NCBI GenBank assembly: GCA_036936605.1
Contig: JAUPFV010000005.1
Location: 59,106,742 to 59,170,741, forward strand
From: Limnanthes douglasii subsp. nivea
Taxonomy: Eukaryota; Streptophyta; Magnoliopsida; Brassicales; Limnanthaceae
Direction: 5' to 3'
Length of the DNA stretch: 64,000 nucleotides
Positions 43,131 through 55,440 of this stretch are shown one piece after another; positions within the stretch are counted from its first letter, which is position 1, and each line of letters begins with the position of its first letter. The notes beneath the pieces were generated by a model. That model did not search any database. It saw only the letters and a program-made list of their open reading frames with translations, and was not told the DNA's origin. A program made the position numbers and the translations under genes.

Positions 43131-44060
43131 CAAGAAATCGAGTCTTAATTTATATACCCTTCATCAAAGTACATGGATTGAATAATGCCTTCCGTTGACG
43201 ATCAACTAACAAATGAAGAAGAAGAGACTTTATACTAAAATTCCTTAAAGATGACAACCTCTTTCATCGGACTAACTCCAACAACTCATCCTTCGAACCA
43301 ACATCCGCCAGAGAAAGACCAACAACCACCAACATTTGCAGACTTTCCACCCTTGAGAAACACTGGAGCAAATCATAATACAATTCTGGAAACAAATGGT
43401 CTTGCAACTAACAGAAAATCCTACATTTGAGCCTCCAAGATCTCAAGAAGCATCCAAGATCATGCAAAAGCAACCCAGAAGAAACCGTGTCTTGTACTAC
43501 AAAACAAGTAATACATTAGGATGTAAGAATAGAATAGAATATAATATAGACTATATACCAGTTGATTTTCAAGACAATGACGATCGTAGAGTCGATAAAA
43601 TAGCCAATACTACACTGATTAACAAATTTTTACAAGAAAACCATCAATGCCAGAAATTCAAAACTTCTTCAAATCACTAAGACTGCATGGATCATATAGC
43701 AATAATATGGGAAATCAGACATATTATAACAAAGCTGGATAAGAAAAAAGATTTAAAAAGGATATGACATCGAAATGTTTGGAAGATTGGAATTACACTA
43801 TGCGTCTATTGTAATAGTTCCCAAGTTTTAAAAAAACCATCAACATCCTCGGTCTTAATATATTTTACAAACATCCCAGCACTGATTTATAATGAAGATT
43901 CGATCAAGAAAGTTTCTAAAAAAAATAGTAAATTCTATAAATGTCTGGGTTTTTAAAAAGAACCAAGTCATGTATAAGTATTTCCATGCATAGACAGAAA
44001 TTGATCTTGCCAAGAAACCTTTAGAAAAGATATGAATCAGCTTTCGAAAGTCATAAGGAT
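43131..44060 (+). other. possible upstream part of a decayed retroelement
   Basis: The base composition is less AT-biased than the flanks, and there is an open frame at 43396-43680 (94 codons, Lys/Arg/Gln-rich) that I do not recognise. It lies just upstream of the LINE-like remnant on the same strand, so it may belong to it, but this is position only. Confidence 0.3.
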
Positions 44061-45005
44061 CTTGGTAGAAGATTCGATATGGCCGAAGACCAGAATATTG
44101 TTTCTAATGTAATAATTCTGAAACTATCAACCACTACTTTGTTTAATGTAAATCATTATGAGAAGTTTGGAGTTAGTTTGGAAGCATCTTCAACGTAAGT
44201 ATTGCGAGCTATATAAATTTGCAGCATATAATCCGATGTTGGTTCTGGTCATCTCTAAAAGACATCCATTTTCGTACCATCTTACCATCAATTATTTGCT
44301 AGACTCTATGGAATCAAAGAAACAAAAACAAATTCAATCAACAGACCTCTACAATCTCTGCAATCATCTAACAAATCAAATATCAAATACAAAAGCTGGA
44401 TATAACTAATTTCTTGAAAAGAGATCACTAGTCTCCTGATATAGACACTGCGTACATTTTGGGCTGCTACAATTATCTAAAGAATCCATGTAAGACAATT
44501 GTAACAAAATGGAACCCTCATCTAGTTCAAAGACTAAATATGAACATAGATGGCTCATGCTCACAAGATGTAGAATCAATTGGAATTGTGATCATAAAAA
44601 AAACCAAGGTGAAGTATTCACAGTTATTGGAAGACTCTATGGTAAACAGAGCCCTCTAATAGCTGGAAGTCGGGCTCTATTATATGTTTTATATATATGT
44701 CATAACACGAATATTACAAGTGTTAATATGGAAACACACTCGCTAACACTAGTGTCTATGTTGAAACAATTCAACACCCTCATGGTACCTCTCTTCTTTA
44801 ATTGATTGATGCAGGAAACTAATAGTACCATGAATGAAAATCACTCAGATCTTTCGAGAGCAGAATAAAATAGCAGACTGGCTAGCCAAATGGACACATA
44901 AATGTAAGTGCAAGAAAGATTTACAGGCTAACCATCTACCAAATCATCCCAGAGCGATTATGTCTTTAGACAACATCGCAGTATGCACAATCAGTGAGCT
45001 AAACT
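44061..45005 (+). pseudogene. LINE-type zinc-finger (zf-RVT) and RNase H remnant
   Basis: Around 44088-44180 the plus strand encodes a decayed C-x2-C ... E-T-x2-H-x3-x2-C zinc finger (CNNSETINHYFV), the kind that follows LINE reverse transcriptases. At 44499-44560 begins an RNase H domain (KWNPHLVQRLNMNIDGSC), which after a frame change continues as SPLIAGSRALLYVLYICHN and ends at about 44850-45003 with FREQNKIADWLAK and the LPNHPRAIMSLDNIAV segment. This is the C-terminal end of a non-LTR retrotransposon or a related RVT_3 protein, with stops and shifts. Confidence 0.7.
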
Positions 45006-45780
45006 AACGTCATTATCAACAAACATCCTTCTATGATTGTTTCTCAATATTCGATTATATAAAAACTACTTATAATATTTTTAGCAGGTATGAATACATT
45101 ATAAAACATGTTATGATGAACAAGAAACCCACGTGAAAATGAAAGAACCTTGAGGACACTGGAATCAAAATTAGAAGTAGGTTCTAACTAACAAAGCTTA
45201 AAACCGAATGTAAAAAAGTAAAAAAACACGGGAAGATGAAGAAGTGAGGAATTGAAAAACTAACAAAGCCATACTGACAAAGAGAGGAGAGAACACCAAA
45301 AAAAAAAAGGTTGATACTAGAATTGAGGATCATAATTTGAAACCATTAAAACTCAAATCGACTCCTAATCGAATCAGGCATCGTTAAGCTCTAAAAATAT
45401 ATTGAAAATTTAAAGACTAAACGGTAGAAACTGAAATAATTCAGACAAATGTTAAAACACCATTTGTTTCGGACGGTTTTCATTAGGGTTGGGCTAGGTA
45501 CAAATTGGTACCACATATTTTATTAAAAGTTTGAGACCTAATAAAAAAGTTGCGACATGATCGTATTTTATCCAAATTTAATAAAAATTCTTTTACTTAA
45601 TTTTTTATATATAAGTAAGCTAAATGTTCTTGATGATTTATACGTATTTCTAAAATCATAATTGAATAATAAATAAATAAATAAATTATACAAGGTTTAA
45701 TGGGATTTGAATGTAAATTAATTTTTCATTTCGACTCTCTTTGGAAATTTGTGGGTTTCTGTACTTGGTGTTTTGATTTC
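45006..45780. other. non-coding interval
   Basis: AT-rich, no supported feature. Confidence 0.4.
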
Positions 45781-47115
45781 TGGAATGAAGGAAACAGCGC
45801 ATAAAAAGAGAGCTAGAATGCAATCCGGAGTCGCGAGCCATGCTCAGTCCGGTGAGCAGTAGCAATCTAATGAGTGGCGTCTAGACTGTGACTCTGAAGT
45901 TATTGATGGTCGCGGTGGGGCCATTAGCAATTTTTCTGGACCTCCAATCCAGCGTCAAACATCTTATTATAGGTGTATATAAATTTAAAAGAATATTATT
46001 AGATCACATATGATATGGCTGTTTTGTTGGATTTTATATTAATTTTGAACATTTTTACTTTTTATAAAGCAGAAGTTATAACAAAAAAAAAATATCTCAC
46101 ACCATAATTCCGTCTCTGTTTCTTTATTATTTAATTTTTTTTATAGCATTCATTTCAAAAATTTGTTATTTCTTAAATTTGATTTTACAAAAAGAATAAA
46201 ATACATAATGCAATACAATAACGCCGGAAATTAATTTTGATTTTAAATTTTATATTATTTAAGTTTGAAAATTTAAATTTGAAAAATTCGATTTTTCTAT
46301 TTTTTTTAGTTGTTTGTTTGGTGTAGGTCGGTTAATTTTAATTTTGATTTTTTATCCATAAATTCATTATTGCTTTTTTACCAAAATAAGGTTAGACATA
46401 AAGTTTCGAGGAGCGAGCGCTTTTGAAGTACCAACTTACGAGAGCTAATTTAAGAGGTACTGAAACGTCATGCAGTGTGTAGCACAATAAATTTACTCGT
46501 CGTTCCGAATCTATAGTTTCAAAGTCGAAGTCGAACGATAATATGACTTATTCTTCTCCTGGACATTTATAAGCAGGCGAGAGTAATGTTGGCTCACCTA
46601 GAGGGAAGACCCCAAATGAGGTGTTTGCAAACACTAATCTACACATTCCTCCATTGTATCCGAACTACAAAAAGGACGTAGCATTTAGTGTCTTCATCGA
46701 TTATATAAGAATTCATAAAAACTTATGTTTGACTAATATTCCATATTTTTGTTATTAATTTCGTTTTCTGCGTTTTGTAGACTCGACCATCACTGTGGTA
46801 TTACTCTATGTACGGTAATATTCAGTAATATGACCTTCTTTGGTAGGCTAAAGTCAGAGAGAAGGTGATGAGTATATCAGTCGGCTTCTTATCGATTTTC
46901 TCACCTGTTGGTATACTAATATCCACCTTATTGAGGCATTTCTCAAGCGTTGACATGCATAGAGAAAGTTTTTTTTTTATTTCGGTGAGATGACTGTGAC
47001 CATCGACGACGTCCATGCGGTTACGGGTCTTCTCGTAAAATGTATGTCTTTTGATCTTATTAAGTATGGCATGTCAACATTTGAGGATGTTTCCCGTTTA
47101 CATATTTACATTTTC
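45781..47115 (+). pseudogene. plant mobile domain (aminotransferase-like) remnant
   Basis: The clearest block is at 46980-47100: a frame reading FYFGEMTVTIDDVHAVTGL, matching the H-x-P-x-G-E-x-T-I-T-L-D-D-V signature of the plant mobile domain found in MAIL/MAIN proteins and in Mutator-like and gypsy elements. Upstream, 46595-46700 resembles the start of the same domain (LHIPPLYPNYKKDVAFSVF), and 45790-45970 may be the N-terminal leader (CDSEVIDGRGGAISNF). Introns, frame shifts and stops break it up. I infer a transposon-derived gene. Confidence 0.6.
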
Positions 47116-47130
47116 ATTGTTACTAGATTT

Positions 47131-47760
47131 TTAAGGGCGACCTACTTTACTTTTGTTGGGAGGTTTTACTATTATTAATGGATTTAAGTTTGAGGCAGTC
47201 GTGCAATCTATTATATCGGGTGCGCTAAGCAATTTCTCTTTGCTCAATGACATGTTTGGAATATGATCTGTCTCGTTTAGTCGATCAGTCAAGATCGGGT
47301 TTTTTCTACCCATAGTAGTAACCGGTTCTTTAGGATCTTCTACGTTACTAGTTTCGAATTTTAGGATTTGTGTAACCCTATTTATGATATGATTTTGAAT
47401 ATTTGGCTTGTAACCACGTATAAAACTATCTATGATGAATAGTTTGTTTGCTAATGCATCATCACATGTATTTTGATCTCTTGAAACGAAATCTAATGGT
47501 TTCCAAAATATACCATATTCGTCTTTATTGGAACTATGATATTTTTTTAGCATAGTTATTTCACATATACAAGGTAACCCGTGTGTTTTCTAATAACATG
47601 TCCATATGTTACCTGATCTACGTATATTACTCTAGCCTGATCATAAGTCTTCCCGATTATATTTATGGACGCATTGGATAGATAACCAACTATTTTATCA
47701 AACATAGTAATTATTACAAAGGTAGCTTTTTTCGGACGCATAAGCACTCTTAGCCCTACA
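47131..47760 (-). pseudogene. FAR1/Mutator-like transposase C-terminal remnant
   Basis: The minus strand, 47747 to 47556, has the segment DQVTYGHVIRKHTGYLVYVK, a decayed version of the SWIM-type zinc-finger region of FAR1-related transposases (C-G-H-V-I-R-x-T-H-G-L-P-C). It continues, after a stop, at 47553-47131 with EYGIFWKPLDF and a long helical segment, ending at NKSKVGRP, the G-R-P motif that closes these proteins. The Cys ligands are largely lost. It faces the mobile-domain remnant, with which it overlaps or nearly overlaps at about 47115-47170. Confidence 0.65.
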
Positions 47761-49140
47761 AAAATTAAATATTTATGATTATAACATTGATTCTTTTATA
47801 TATAAAAAATATAACCTTGATAACAAAATTTGTACATACTAATTGGTTGTTTTGTTACCTAAAATATTTAATCTCGTGAGTAAAACAATTAAGATTTTCC
47901 CCCATATTCTATTATCCATTTCATAACATAATCTATAGCTTTTGGGTAGAAGGCAAACAATCCATTTATTGATGCCAAATTTTTGTTATATTCTTCATTC
48001 GTTGTATGATGGTGAATTCAAAAGCAAATGTTTATTCGATCATTGATAAATATGTACAACTAGAGGTTTCACACTCCTTCACCAGCTACGACAACTCCTA
48101 GAATGGGCTTCTAGCATGTGGCATAGGACATACACAATTTTTTTTGACAATTTCAAACATTTACATGCAATGTTTTTCATTCAGTTCTGCGAGTGAAATC
48201 AATGGTATAACATCTAGAGGGAAACGGTGATGAGGAAGATAATGATGTTACGAGCTCCATGATAACGAAGGTTCATAATACAATAGCCAACATGCACAAT
48301 ATTATTTCCTCGGGAGATATAGATGAAAAAATCAAAAAACAATCAGGCTGAAGATTATCCAACCATAGTGGAAGACACCGATGGTGGAAGAGAAGCAAGC
48401 GAATGAGTAAAACCCTTGTATTCAAACCTTAAGGTGAAGTAAAAAAAATGAGCTATCCAAATATAGGCTTGATAAAAGGCACGTTGAACTATATTAGAAC
48501 ATTTAGTTTCATCCCAATGGTCATTAAATTCTAATAATACCACCGAGACTTCAACATAATCTTCAACAAACTCTTTAGATATTCCAACTGAATCTCCAAC
48601 ATCATCTTGGAGCGTTGCAACCGAATGTTTATAAGTATTATGTGGTATTCCAACCAAATCTCTAGCAACATCCTGCAACGCTCTATCCTATAGCATCATG
48701 TGGTATTTCTACCAAATCTTCAAAACCACACATCTTAGACGTTCCAGGTGAGTAGCCAACGGGGTTCTTTATTCGTTCGAGTGCCGAAACCTTCAGCAGG
48801 TTTCTCTTGGGATCTAGCTAAACAGTAGCAAGGACTTCGACATTATGGCAGTTGAACCTCCAACAAGCTTTTTTCAGGGATCCAGTTTGGATTCGAAACC
48901 ATCATCATGATTTCAGTAGAATAACTATCATGATATTTCCCCCTTGTATCACCCTCCAAATAGTTATACATCAATTTACCTGAACATGAATCAAGGAAAC
49001 ATGGAAGCCCTAGCCATCATGAAGGTAAGCTATCAGAACCTTCCAATCCAATTTTATAGGATCTAGGTGAACCATTAGTATGACTAGTACCATTAAAGAT
49101 ATCTATTGATATTGCCAAACATGATTGGTGTAGTAACTTT
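47761..49140. other. unassigned interval, perhaps the 5' region of the old Tat element
   Basis: A minus-strand frame at 48678-48355 (107 codons) is not recognisable. The region precedes the decayed gag of the old gypsy element and could hold its 5' LTR and leader, but I find no LTR boundary. Confidence 0.3.
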
Positions 49141-50540
49141 AGCCGATAAATAACATGGAGTTGGGTAACATAAAGTTTACCCATTCCTCCGAAAATAAAT
49201 AATAGGTGAGTCGATGTTATGTTTGAAGATGATGAGGAATACCATATGGCTTCCCAGGTCTTGTATGAAAATCAACCATAAAACATCATCTACCATAAGA
49301 TGGATTAGTTCAATGGCAAGAGATATTGAAAGAACCATATTTATTTATGAAGTATGGGGTAGGCGACAATATGAAGTTCATGACCTTCTAAATGACTTTC
49401 TAACATAACACTTTGATGTGGTTCGACACCCTCCCACCACGATGCATTACAAATTTCAAGATGCTAAGAATGAACGTCATAAACCATTTTATTAGTTTTA
49501 AGGTGATTAAATAAGATTAAGACTACATGATCCACTACAATCATCGTCCTGTAGAGACTTTACGTGAATACATCAAAAGGTTCGCGAATAAACAATTAGA
49601 GTTGCAAGCCTGTCAAAATATGGTGAGGTCACAATATACAGACAAGGAATACTTCATGAACCTCAATTAAACGCCATCATGAAGAATAAAACACTCCACT
49701 TAAAAATACTTTCTTAATTCGGTGGAACATCACATCAAGGTCAGGAGATATCTAAAGCACGGATCGACGGTGATATAACAACTCCAACTACATACCCCTC
49801 GTACCATCATATGGCGCAAAACAATTAACACTTTGCGGTGGCTCAAATCAACTCCAAAGCGCATCTGAAGGCCTCTATGGGTAATTCGGACCATTCAATA
49901 AAATTATGGAACAAAAAAATGACAAAAGAAGGCCTAAAATAAATAATACGGGAACAATAATGGTTTCGCTACGAACGTCTGGCTAATGGACCATTAATCA
50001 AGCTCACCGAGAATTTAGGAGTTGAATATAACCGCACTAAGAATATATGAATGCATGAAAGGCCAAAGATGTTACAAGCCTCTAAAGAGCACAAAGACAA
50101 ACATAATTTTTGTAACCTTTATAATGACATTCGTCACTATAATAGAGATTGTTTGATGTTGCATTATAATTTCATAATATGATTAACGAAGGAAAGCTCT
50201 TGGAGTTTGTTAAAAATGAGAACATACACAAAACAAGACACACATTGGTTGAACAAGATCCTCCACTAAGATATAAGAGGAAAGATCAAGCAGTACCAGA
50301 CGAACTAAAAGTCTTGGACACCAATGCAATACTTGAAATTGAAAAATATAGTATCTCGAGCCAGATCCTAACAAACAAACCATTAGAGTCATCATCGAAG
50401 ATGATCCTTTCTCTGGAACCACTAAAACTTCTTGGAAAACAACATATTGATGATCTAGTAGTCCAACACCAAAGCCACAGTTCCCTGGAATTTTACTCTA
50501 ATCTATACCCAATATTGGGATTCAACAACGATGATTTGTA
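49141..50540 (+). pseudogene. gag: gag remnant of the old Tat element
   Basis: Recognisable pieces are the helical core near 49310-49680 (LREYIKRFANKQLELQA in shifting frames, followed by YRQGILHEPQLNAIMK) and the knuckle at about 50102-50160 (CNLYNDIRHYNRDC, decayed C-x2-Y-x4-H-x4-C), followed directly by NEGKLLEFVKNE (compare IERGKLEAYV in the younger copy). The 120-codon open frame at 50179-50541 covers the segment after the knuckle. Confidence 0.65.
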
Positions 50541-51179
50541 AGGAGTAGTGGCACCTCACCATAATGGAGTTGGCATGTGTGATGGTTAAATGTGTCATGA
50601 TTTATACCGAAAGCTCTACCAATATTCTTTAAAATAATGAATACGATAATATGAAGGATGCTCGACTTTTGATTATATTCCAAAAACTCTTGAGTGGATT
50701 CACTAGTGGAGATGCCAATATATTTTAGGAACTAGTGGTAGATGTCACCCTTAGAAGAGTAGATTTGTAAAAGATAGTCCGACTCTTGTTTATGATAGTA
50801 GAAGTTTCTTCCTCCTACAACGTAATTTTAAGCAGATCATGGTTGAACCAAACGCATGTTGTAGTCTTTACATTTCATCAATGAATTTGATACATTTTCT
50901 ATGAAAATATAAGAGTGAACAAAACACACAAGGAGATATCTAAGAAATGTTATCTAACTTTTCTCACTCTAATAAAATAGAAACTTATATGGAACCTGAT
51001 CATCCTTAATAATATGGATGATCAACGAGGTACAAACTACAAAAAAAAAATGTAATTTGGACATGTTTTTCTGGAATTCCGAGGATATCATCGGGGTCGC
51101 GATCGATGATGTATGTCATATGTTATCTATCAACAACTTACAACCAATCAAATAAAAATGATAATCTTACTCTCAACAA

Positions 51180-52377
51180 AAGATGAAAACCATTATTGAA
51201 GAGGTGGATAAATTTACTATTGTATGCCACATTCGGGATTCCTTTTACCCAATATGGACAATCAACCCAATACTTGTTAAAACGAAGAATGAAAAATAGA
51301 GAACGCATGTCAAATTTTGGACCTCAACAAATCTTGTTCAAATGACCATTTCCATTTACCGCGAATCGAGAAACTTGTAGATGTAACTTCCAGGAATAAG
51401 ATATTATCATTCATGGATGCCTAGTATCGATAAAATCAGAAACAAATGCATAAATATGATCAAGACTACATAACTTTTATAACATAAATAGGAATGCAAT
51501 GTTACAAAGTGATTCTCATTGGGCTTAATAACACTGGATCCACATATCAATACCTTATCAACAAGGCATTCGCCACATGACTTGGCCAAAACCTCCAAAC
51601 CTATATTGAAGATATGCTTATTACCAACATTTAATAATATGATTTTCTCTAAAACATTTGGCAACCTCATACGATTCATTCTCAAGCTCAACCTAAAATA
51701 TACTTTTTAAGTTCGGTTATGTATATTCCTTGAGTTCACGGTCAATGGGAAGTCCGTTGAAGTTGATCCTAAAAAACTTTCAATTATCATCAATTCTTCC
51801 TCCCTCCCCTCCACACATAATACAAAAGAGGTACGAGTATGACAAGGTGATTGGCAGCATTGAACCGATTTATTTTTGGATATTCTAAAAAATCTCAACC
51901 TTTAGTCCAAGTCTTATGAGAAGCAGGAAATGCCCATTTCCTTTTGCTAGAAGTGTTGAACAAATTGAAGTTATGATAATTATATCACTACTTAGCGGTC
52001 TCAGACTACCTATAAGAGGCGTGCTCTATAAGAGTAAGCTAATGAGTTTAAGGTGATTTACTATGTAATAAAGTCCCCGAGATACGGATAAAATCATTAC
52101 TTTCAGTCGGATAAGCTGACCCTATCATATGTGGTTGCAACTCAAAAGATGAGTTTGTATTTCCAAGATCTCACAATAACCATTCAAATATTTTCCCTTT
52201 TAATAGTTTATTGCACAAGTCGAATGCCTTTGGAAGACTAACTAGATGGCCCATAGAGCTATACTACTATGATATCCAGTTCGAACCACAAATATCAATC
52301 AAATTCAAAGACTTGGCGGACTTCTTAACAAAATTCAAATCCAAATGACTAATACCTACAAATGAGAAGGTTGAATC
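51180..52377 (+). pseudogene. reverse transcriptase and first RNase H remnant of the old Tat element
   Basis: Blocks in drifting frames: EEVDKFTIVCHIRDS, YPIWTINPILVKTKNEK (51241-51296), PRIEKLVD and KILSFMDA (about 51360-51420), MQCYKVILIGLNNTGSTYQ (51493-51545) and YIEDMLITN in place of the YxDDM box (about 51602-51628). RNase H is weak but its end is clear: RLTRWPIELYYYDIQFEP and IKFKDLADFLTKFKSK (52233-52350). The solo LTR follows. Confidence 0.75.
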
Positions 52378-52750
52378 TAGTTTGGTTTATTTTGGGTTGG
52401 GGGTAGTTTTGTAAAGTGTTTTAGTAATTTTGGGGTATTTTTTGTTTAGTGTGAGGAGTAGTGAGATAATTAAGTAGTTTACTTGAATTAAATGTTGATC
52501 ACCCTCCTTAATGAGAGTGGTTGGGGTATTTATACTTTTAATTAATTACCCATGGGCTTACCGGGTCAAGTTGTGAAACCGGGTCGAATGTAAGGACCCA
52601 TTTAGTTTTTAAGTAGATTAGCAAATAACTTAGTAAAAAATGTGTTCACATTTTTCATGTTCAGATTTATAGTGGAGTGATATGGTCCAAATTACTCCTG
52701 TCCAAATTAAATGGTAGGCTGTGATTGTAATATCCAAACTCATTAGAATC
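52373..52750 (-). mobile_element. solo LTR (368 bp) with 5-bp target duplication
   Basis: The LTR, 52378-52745 on the minus strand, is flanked by GAATC on both sides (52373-52377 and 52746-52750). It aligns over its full length with the LTR at 2149-2517 (shared words include GAGTAGTGAGATAATTAAG, TAATGAGAGTGGTT, CCATGGGCTTACCG). The host reading (second RNase H, VQIDGKSNNQGSG) resumes right after it. A solo LTR arises by recombination between the two LTRs of one element. Confidence 0.93.
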
Positions 52751-54432
52751 AATCTGTCAAGTCCAGATAGATGGAAAAAGTAATAACCAAGGTTCGGGAA
52801 AGACTCCTTCTTACATCCCTCGCATAAGATATCATGAAGTGTTTCATCAAGCTTGAATTCTCATCTTACAATAATAAAGAAGAATATATTCAACTGGCCA
52901 ATATTTGTGGAGTAAGGCGGGTATGATTACTTAAAACTCACAACTTGTGGTTCATCAAGCACTCGACCATGCCGAACCTAAAAAATATTCAATCATTCAA
53001 AACTGAAAGGAGCATCGGTTCCAGATAACCTTCTTTTATGATGTTACTTTTGAGCAAGTCCCATGAGCAGAGAATATAGCCCATGATTCATTGGCTTATT
53101 TGACATGCACAACATTAACACCATGAACCATATTTTAAGATAAGTCTTCCATCACCGTCCACATCAAATTTATATCAATAATCATATCATTAGGACTCAT
53201 AATAATGAAAGAAGATGAAGTAGAAGAAAATAATTAGTGAATATCTATTATCAAATATCTAAAAAGATACACTTCCCAAGACCAATGTTGAAACCAAAAA
53301 AATTAAAATGAAATCAGTACAATATTTTTTGACATCGCATATACTTCACAAACAATGACTCACCCAATTATTGATATGTTGTATCGATATTGACGAAGCA
53401 GTATTTCTGGTGGATGAGCTCTATGACAGAGAATGAAGTGTGTATTATGGATATAAGGAGTTTTATAGAATAATCATGCTATAAGGTTATTATTGGACTA
53501 TTATAATGGAAGATGTCCATACAAATTTCAAGCGTTGTACATGTCAACATTTTTTCAAATCAATCTAAGTCTTAGTCGTGCTACTCAAAACAATATTCAA
53601 AGACATTCCTTTTGATAGACATTGCATGAAAATTGTTGGATTCCTTCACAAACCTCCTGTAAACATAAAATTCTTACTTGTAGTAGTGGATTGCGTTTCT
53701 AAATGGGTAACGTCACAAACATTTTTTAAAATCACGACCAAGGAAGTTATAAACTTCCTATACTCCAACAATTATTTCAGACCATACTAAACCTCATCGT
53801 TATAGAAAATAAAACTCAATTCCATAACAACCGGCTAACATGGTTTTATGGAACTCAAGGTATTAAGAAAATTGTATATTCACCTTTTCATCATTACATG
53901 AATGTCTAGGTGAAGGTGACCAGCATGACCGTATTTGATGACTTCAAGAATATGTGGAGGTGCCATAAAAAATGACAAGAATTCTTGGAAAAAGTACTTT
54001 GGTCTTGTAGAACTACCTAAAATTTGTCCATAAGAGAAATACTTTTCCTCTTTTTATACAATATGGAATAGTGGTACCAACCAAAACTATTATGCATTCC
54101 TATCGGATTTCAACATATGAGGAGGGAGTGATTCAAAATCAAATAATTCCGAACTTGACCTGATTGGATAAAAAAAAATTAAAGCTCACATTCGATCAGA
54201 GGATTACAAAACTCTTATACGCAATATGTATAATTGAAATGTGCGATTTAGAAGCTTTAAGGTGGGGGAAAAAGACCTAAAAATAGTATTTCTCCATACC
54301 AAAAGAAGAAGCCTCAACAAGCTCCAATTGAAGCTAAAGTAAAGTTGGGCACATACACATTGATGGACAATGAAGGGAAACAAATTCGACACTCTTAGAA
54401 TATCGAACATTTAAAGCTCTACCCAACTATAA
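52751..54432 (+). pseudogene. second RNase H and integrase remnant of the old Tat element
   Basis: RNase H starts at about 52751 with VQIDGKSNNQGSG (compare WxLxVDGSSNxxGSGAG). The integrase core is at 53560-54010, with KDIPFDRHCMKIVGFLHKPP in place of RWGLDLVGPLP, then LLVVVDCVSKWV, and the ending near 54345-54430 is TYTLMDNEGKQIRHS followed by NIEHLKLYP. The catalytic residues are mostly lost. The reading ends at the same place as in the younger copies. Confidence 0.75.
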
Positions 54433-54479
54433 ACTTTGATTATTTATTATGTTCACGCATATGTAAACGTTTATTATAC

Positions 54480-54741
54480 ATGGGGTGTGATACGAAAAAT
54501 CGCAAGTGTACAAATTCCGTTGTAGTTTTGTGAGTATATTAAGATTGAATACAGAACCCAAGGGAATAAATCTATTTTTTAGTCTAGAGTTTAATATAAT
54601 AATTATACTAATTAATAAACAAAAATTAAAGCTTAAATATAAAAATAAAATATAACAATTAATTAAATTTAACATATATATATATATTTCTTTATATTAA
54701 AACAATTCTAGAGTTTTAAAACATGCATATATAATTTAGAG
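54480..54741. other. unassigned repeat-like segment
   Basis: It begins GGGGTGTGATACGAAAAATCG and is AT-rich afterwards. The style resembles dispersed plant repeats with a GATACGAAAAATCGCAAGTG-type start, but I cannot name the family or its boundaries. It separates the integrase end from the terminal-like sequence at 54742. Confidence 0.35.
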
Positions 54742-54870
54742 AAAAGTACCAGTAAATACCTTCTCAACTATTTAATTACCCAATGGTACCCGCTTTTTGG
54801 ATAGTGTAACTTGGTACCTCGAATTGAAATTCTGACAAAAATACTCCCGACCATATATACCCGTTGGTAC
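54742..54870 (+). mobile_element. terminal-like sequence shared with 25127-25292
   Basis: Starting GAGAAAAGTACCAGTAAATA, it aligns with the reverse complement of 25292-25160 for about 130 bases (see that entry). It includes TTTAATTACCCAATGGTACC, TTTTTGGATAGTGTAACTTG and CATATATACCCG. It is immediately followed by the palindromic array. It probably marks the outer end of an element inserted into the spacer of the old Tat copy. Confidence 0.55.
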
Positions 54871-54879
54871 CTCAAGGTG

Positions 54880-55440
54880 TTTGCAATTCTTAGGATATCA
54901 TGAGAATTGTTTGCAACTCAGGAAAATCATGAACAACTCTCAGGATATCATAAGAGTTGTTTGCAACTCTCAGGATTTCCTGAACAATTCTCATGATATT
55001 ATGAGAATTGTTTGCAACTCAGGATTTCTTGAACAACTCTCAAGATATCATGAGAATTGTTTGAAACTGAGGATTTCCTGAACAATTCTAATGATATCTT
55101 GAGAATTGTTTGCAACTCTTAGGATTTCCTGAACAATTCTCAGGATATCTTGAGAATTGTTTGCAACTCTCAGGATTTCCTGAACAAACTACTGAGATAT
55201 TTCGAGAGTTATTTGTAACTCAGGATTTCCCGAACAACTCTCAAGATATCATGAGAATTGTTTACAACTCAGGATTTCCTGAACAACTCTCAGGATATCA
55301 CGAGAATTGTTTGCAACTCAGGATTTCCTGAACAATTTTGAGGATATCATGAGAATTGTTTGCAACTCAGGATTTCCTGAACAACTCTCGGGATTTCTTA
55401 AAAATTTCTCAGGATATCCTGAGAGTTGTTACTGGTGAAA
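54880..55440. repeat. tandem array of imperfect palindromes, about 11 units of about 50 bp
   Basis: The unit reads roughly GAATTGTTTGCAACTCAGGA followed by TTTCCTGAACAACTCTCAGG and ATATCATGA. Units vary from about 48 to 56 bp. Within each, CAATTCTCAGGATATCATGA pairs with its reverse complement form (TCATGAGAATTG), giving about 12-bp stems around the ATATC centre. Short ORFs run through the array only because the repeat lacks stops in some frames; I do not regard them as genes. Confidence 0.92.

Noticed and set aside
43396..43680. Coat-protein-like or pararetroviral gene
   Set aside because: The Lys/Arg-rich frame has no recognisable viral domain and lies beside LINE-type remnants; nothing supports a virus.
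54881..55331. Two open frames with repeated peptides inside the array
   Set aside because: They arise because the repeat unit lacks stops in those frames; no start context, composition or homology supports a protein.
54880..55440. CRISPR-like array of evenly spaced palindromic repeats
   Set aside because: The whole unit repeats, without unique spacers, in plant nuclear DNA with no associated proteins. It is a minisatellite of palindromic units.
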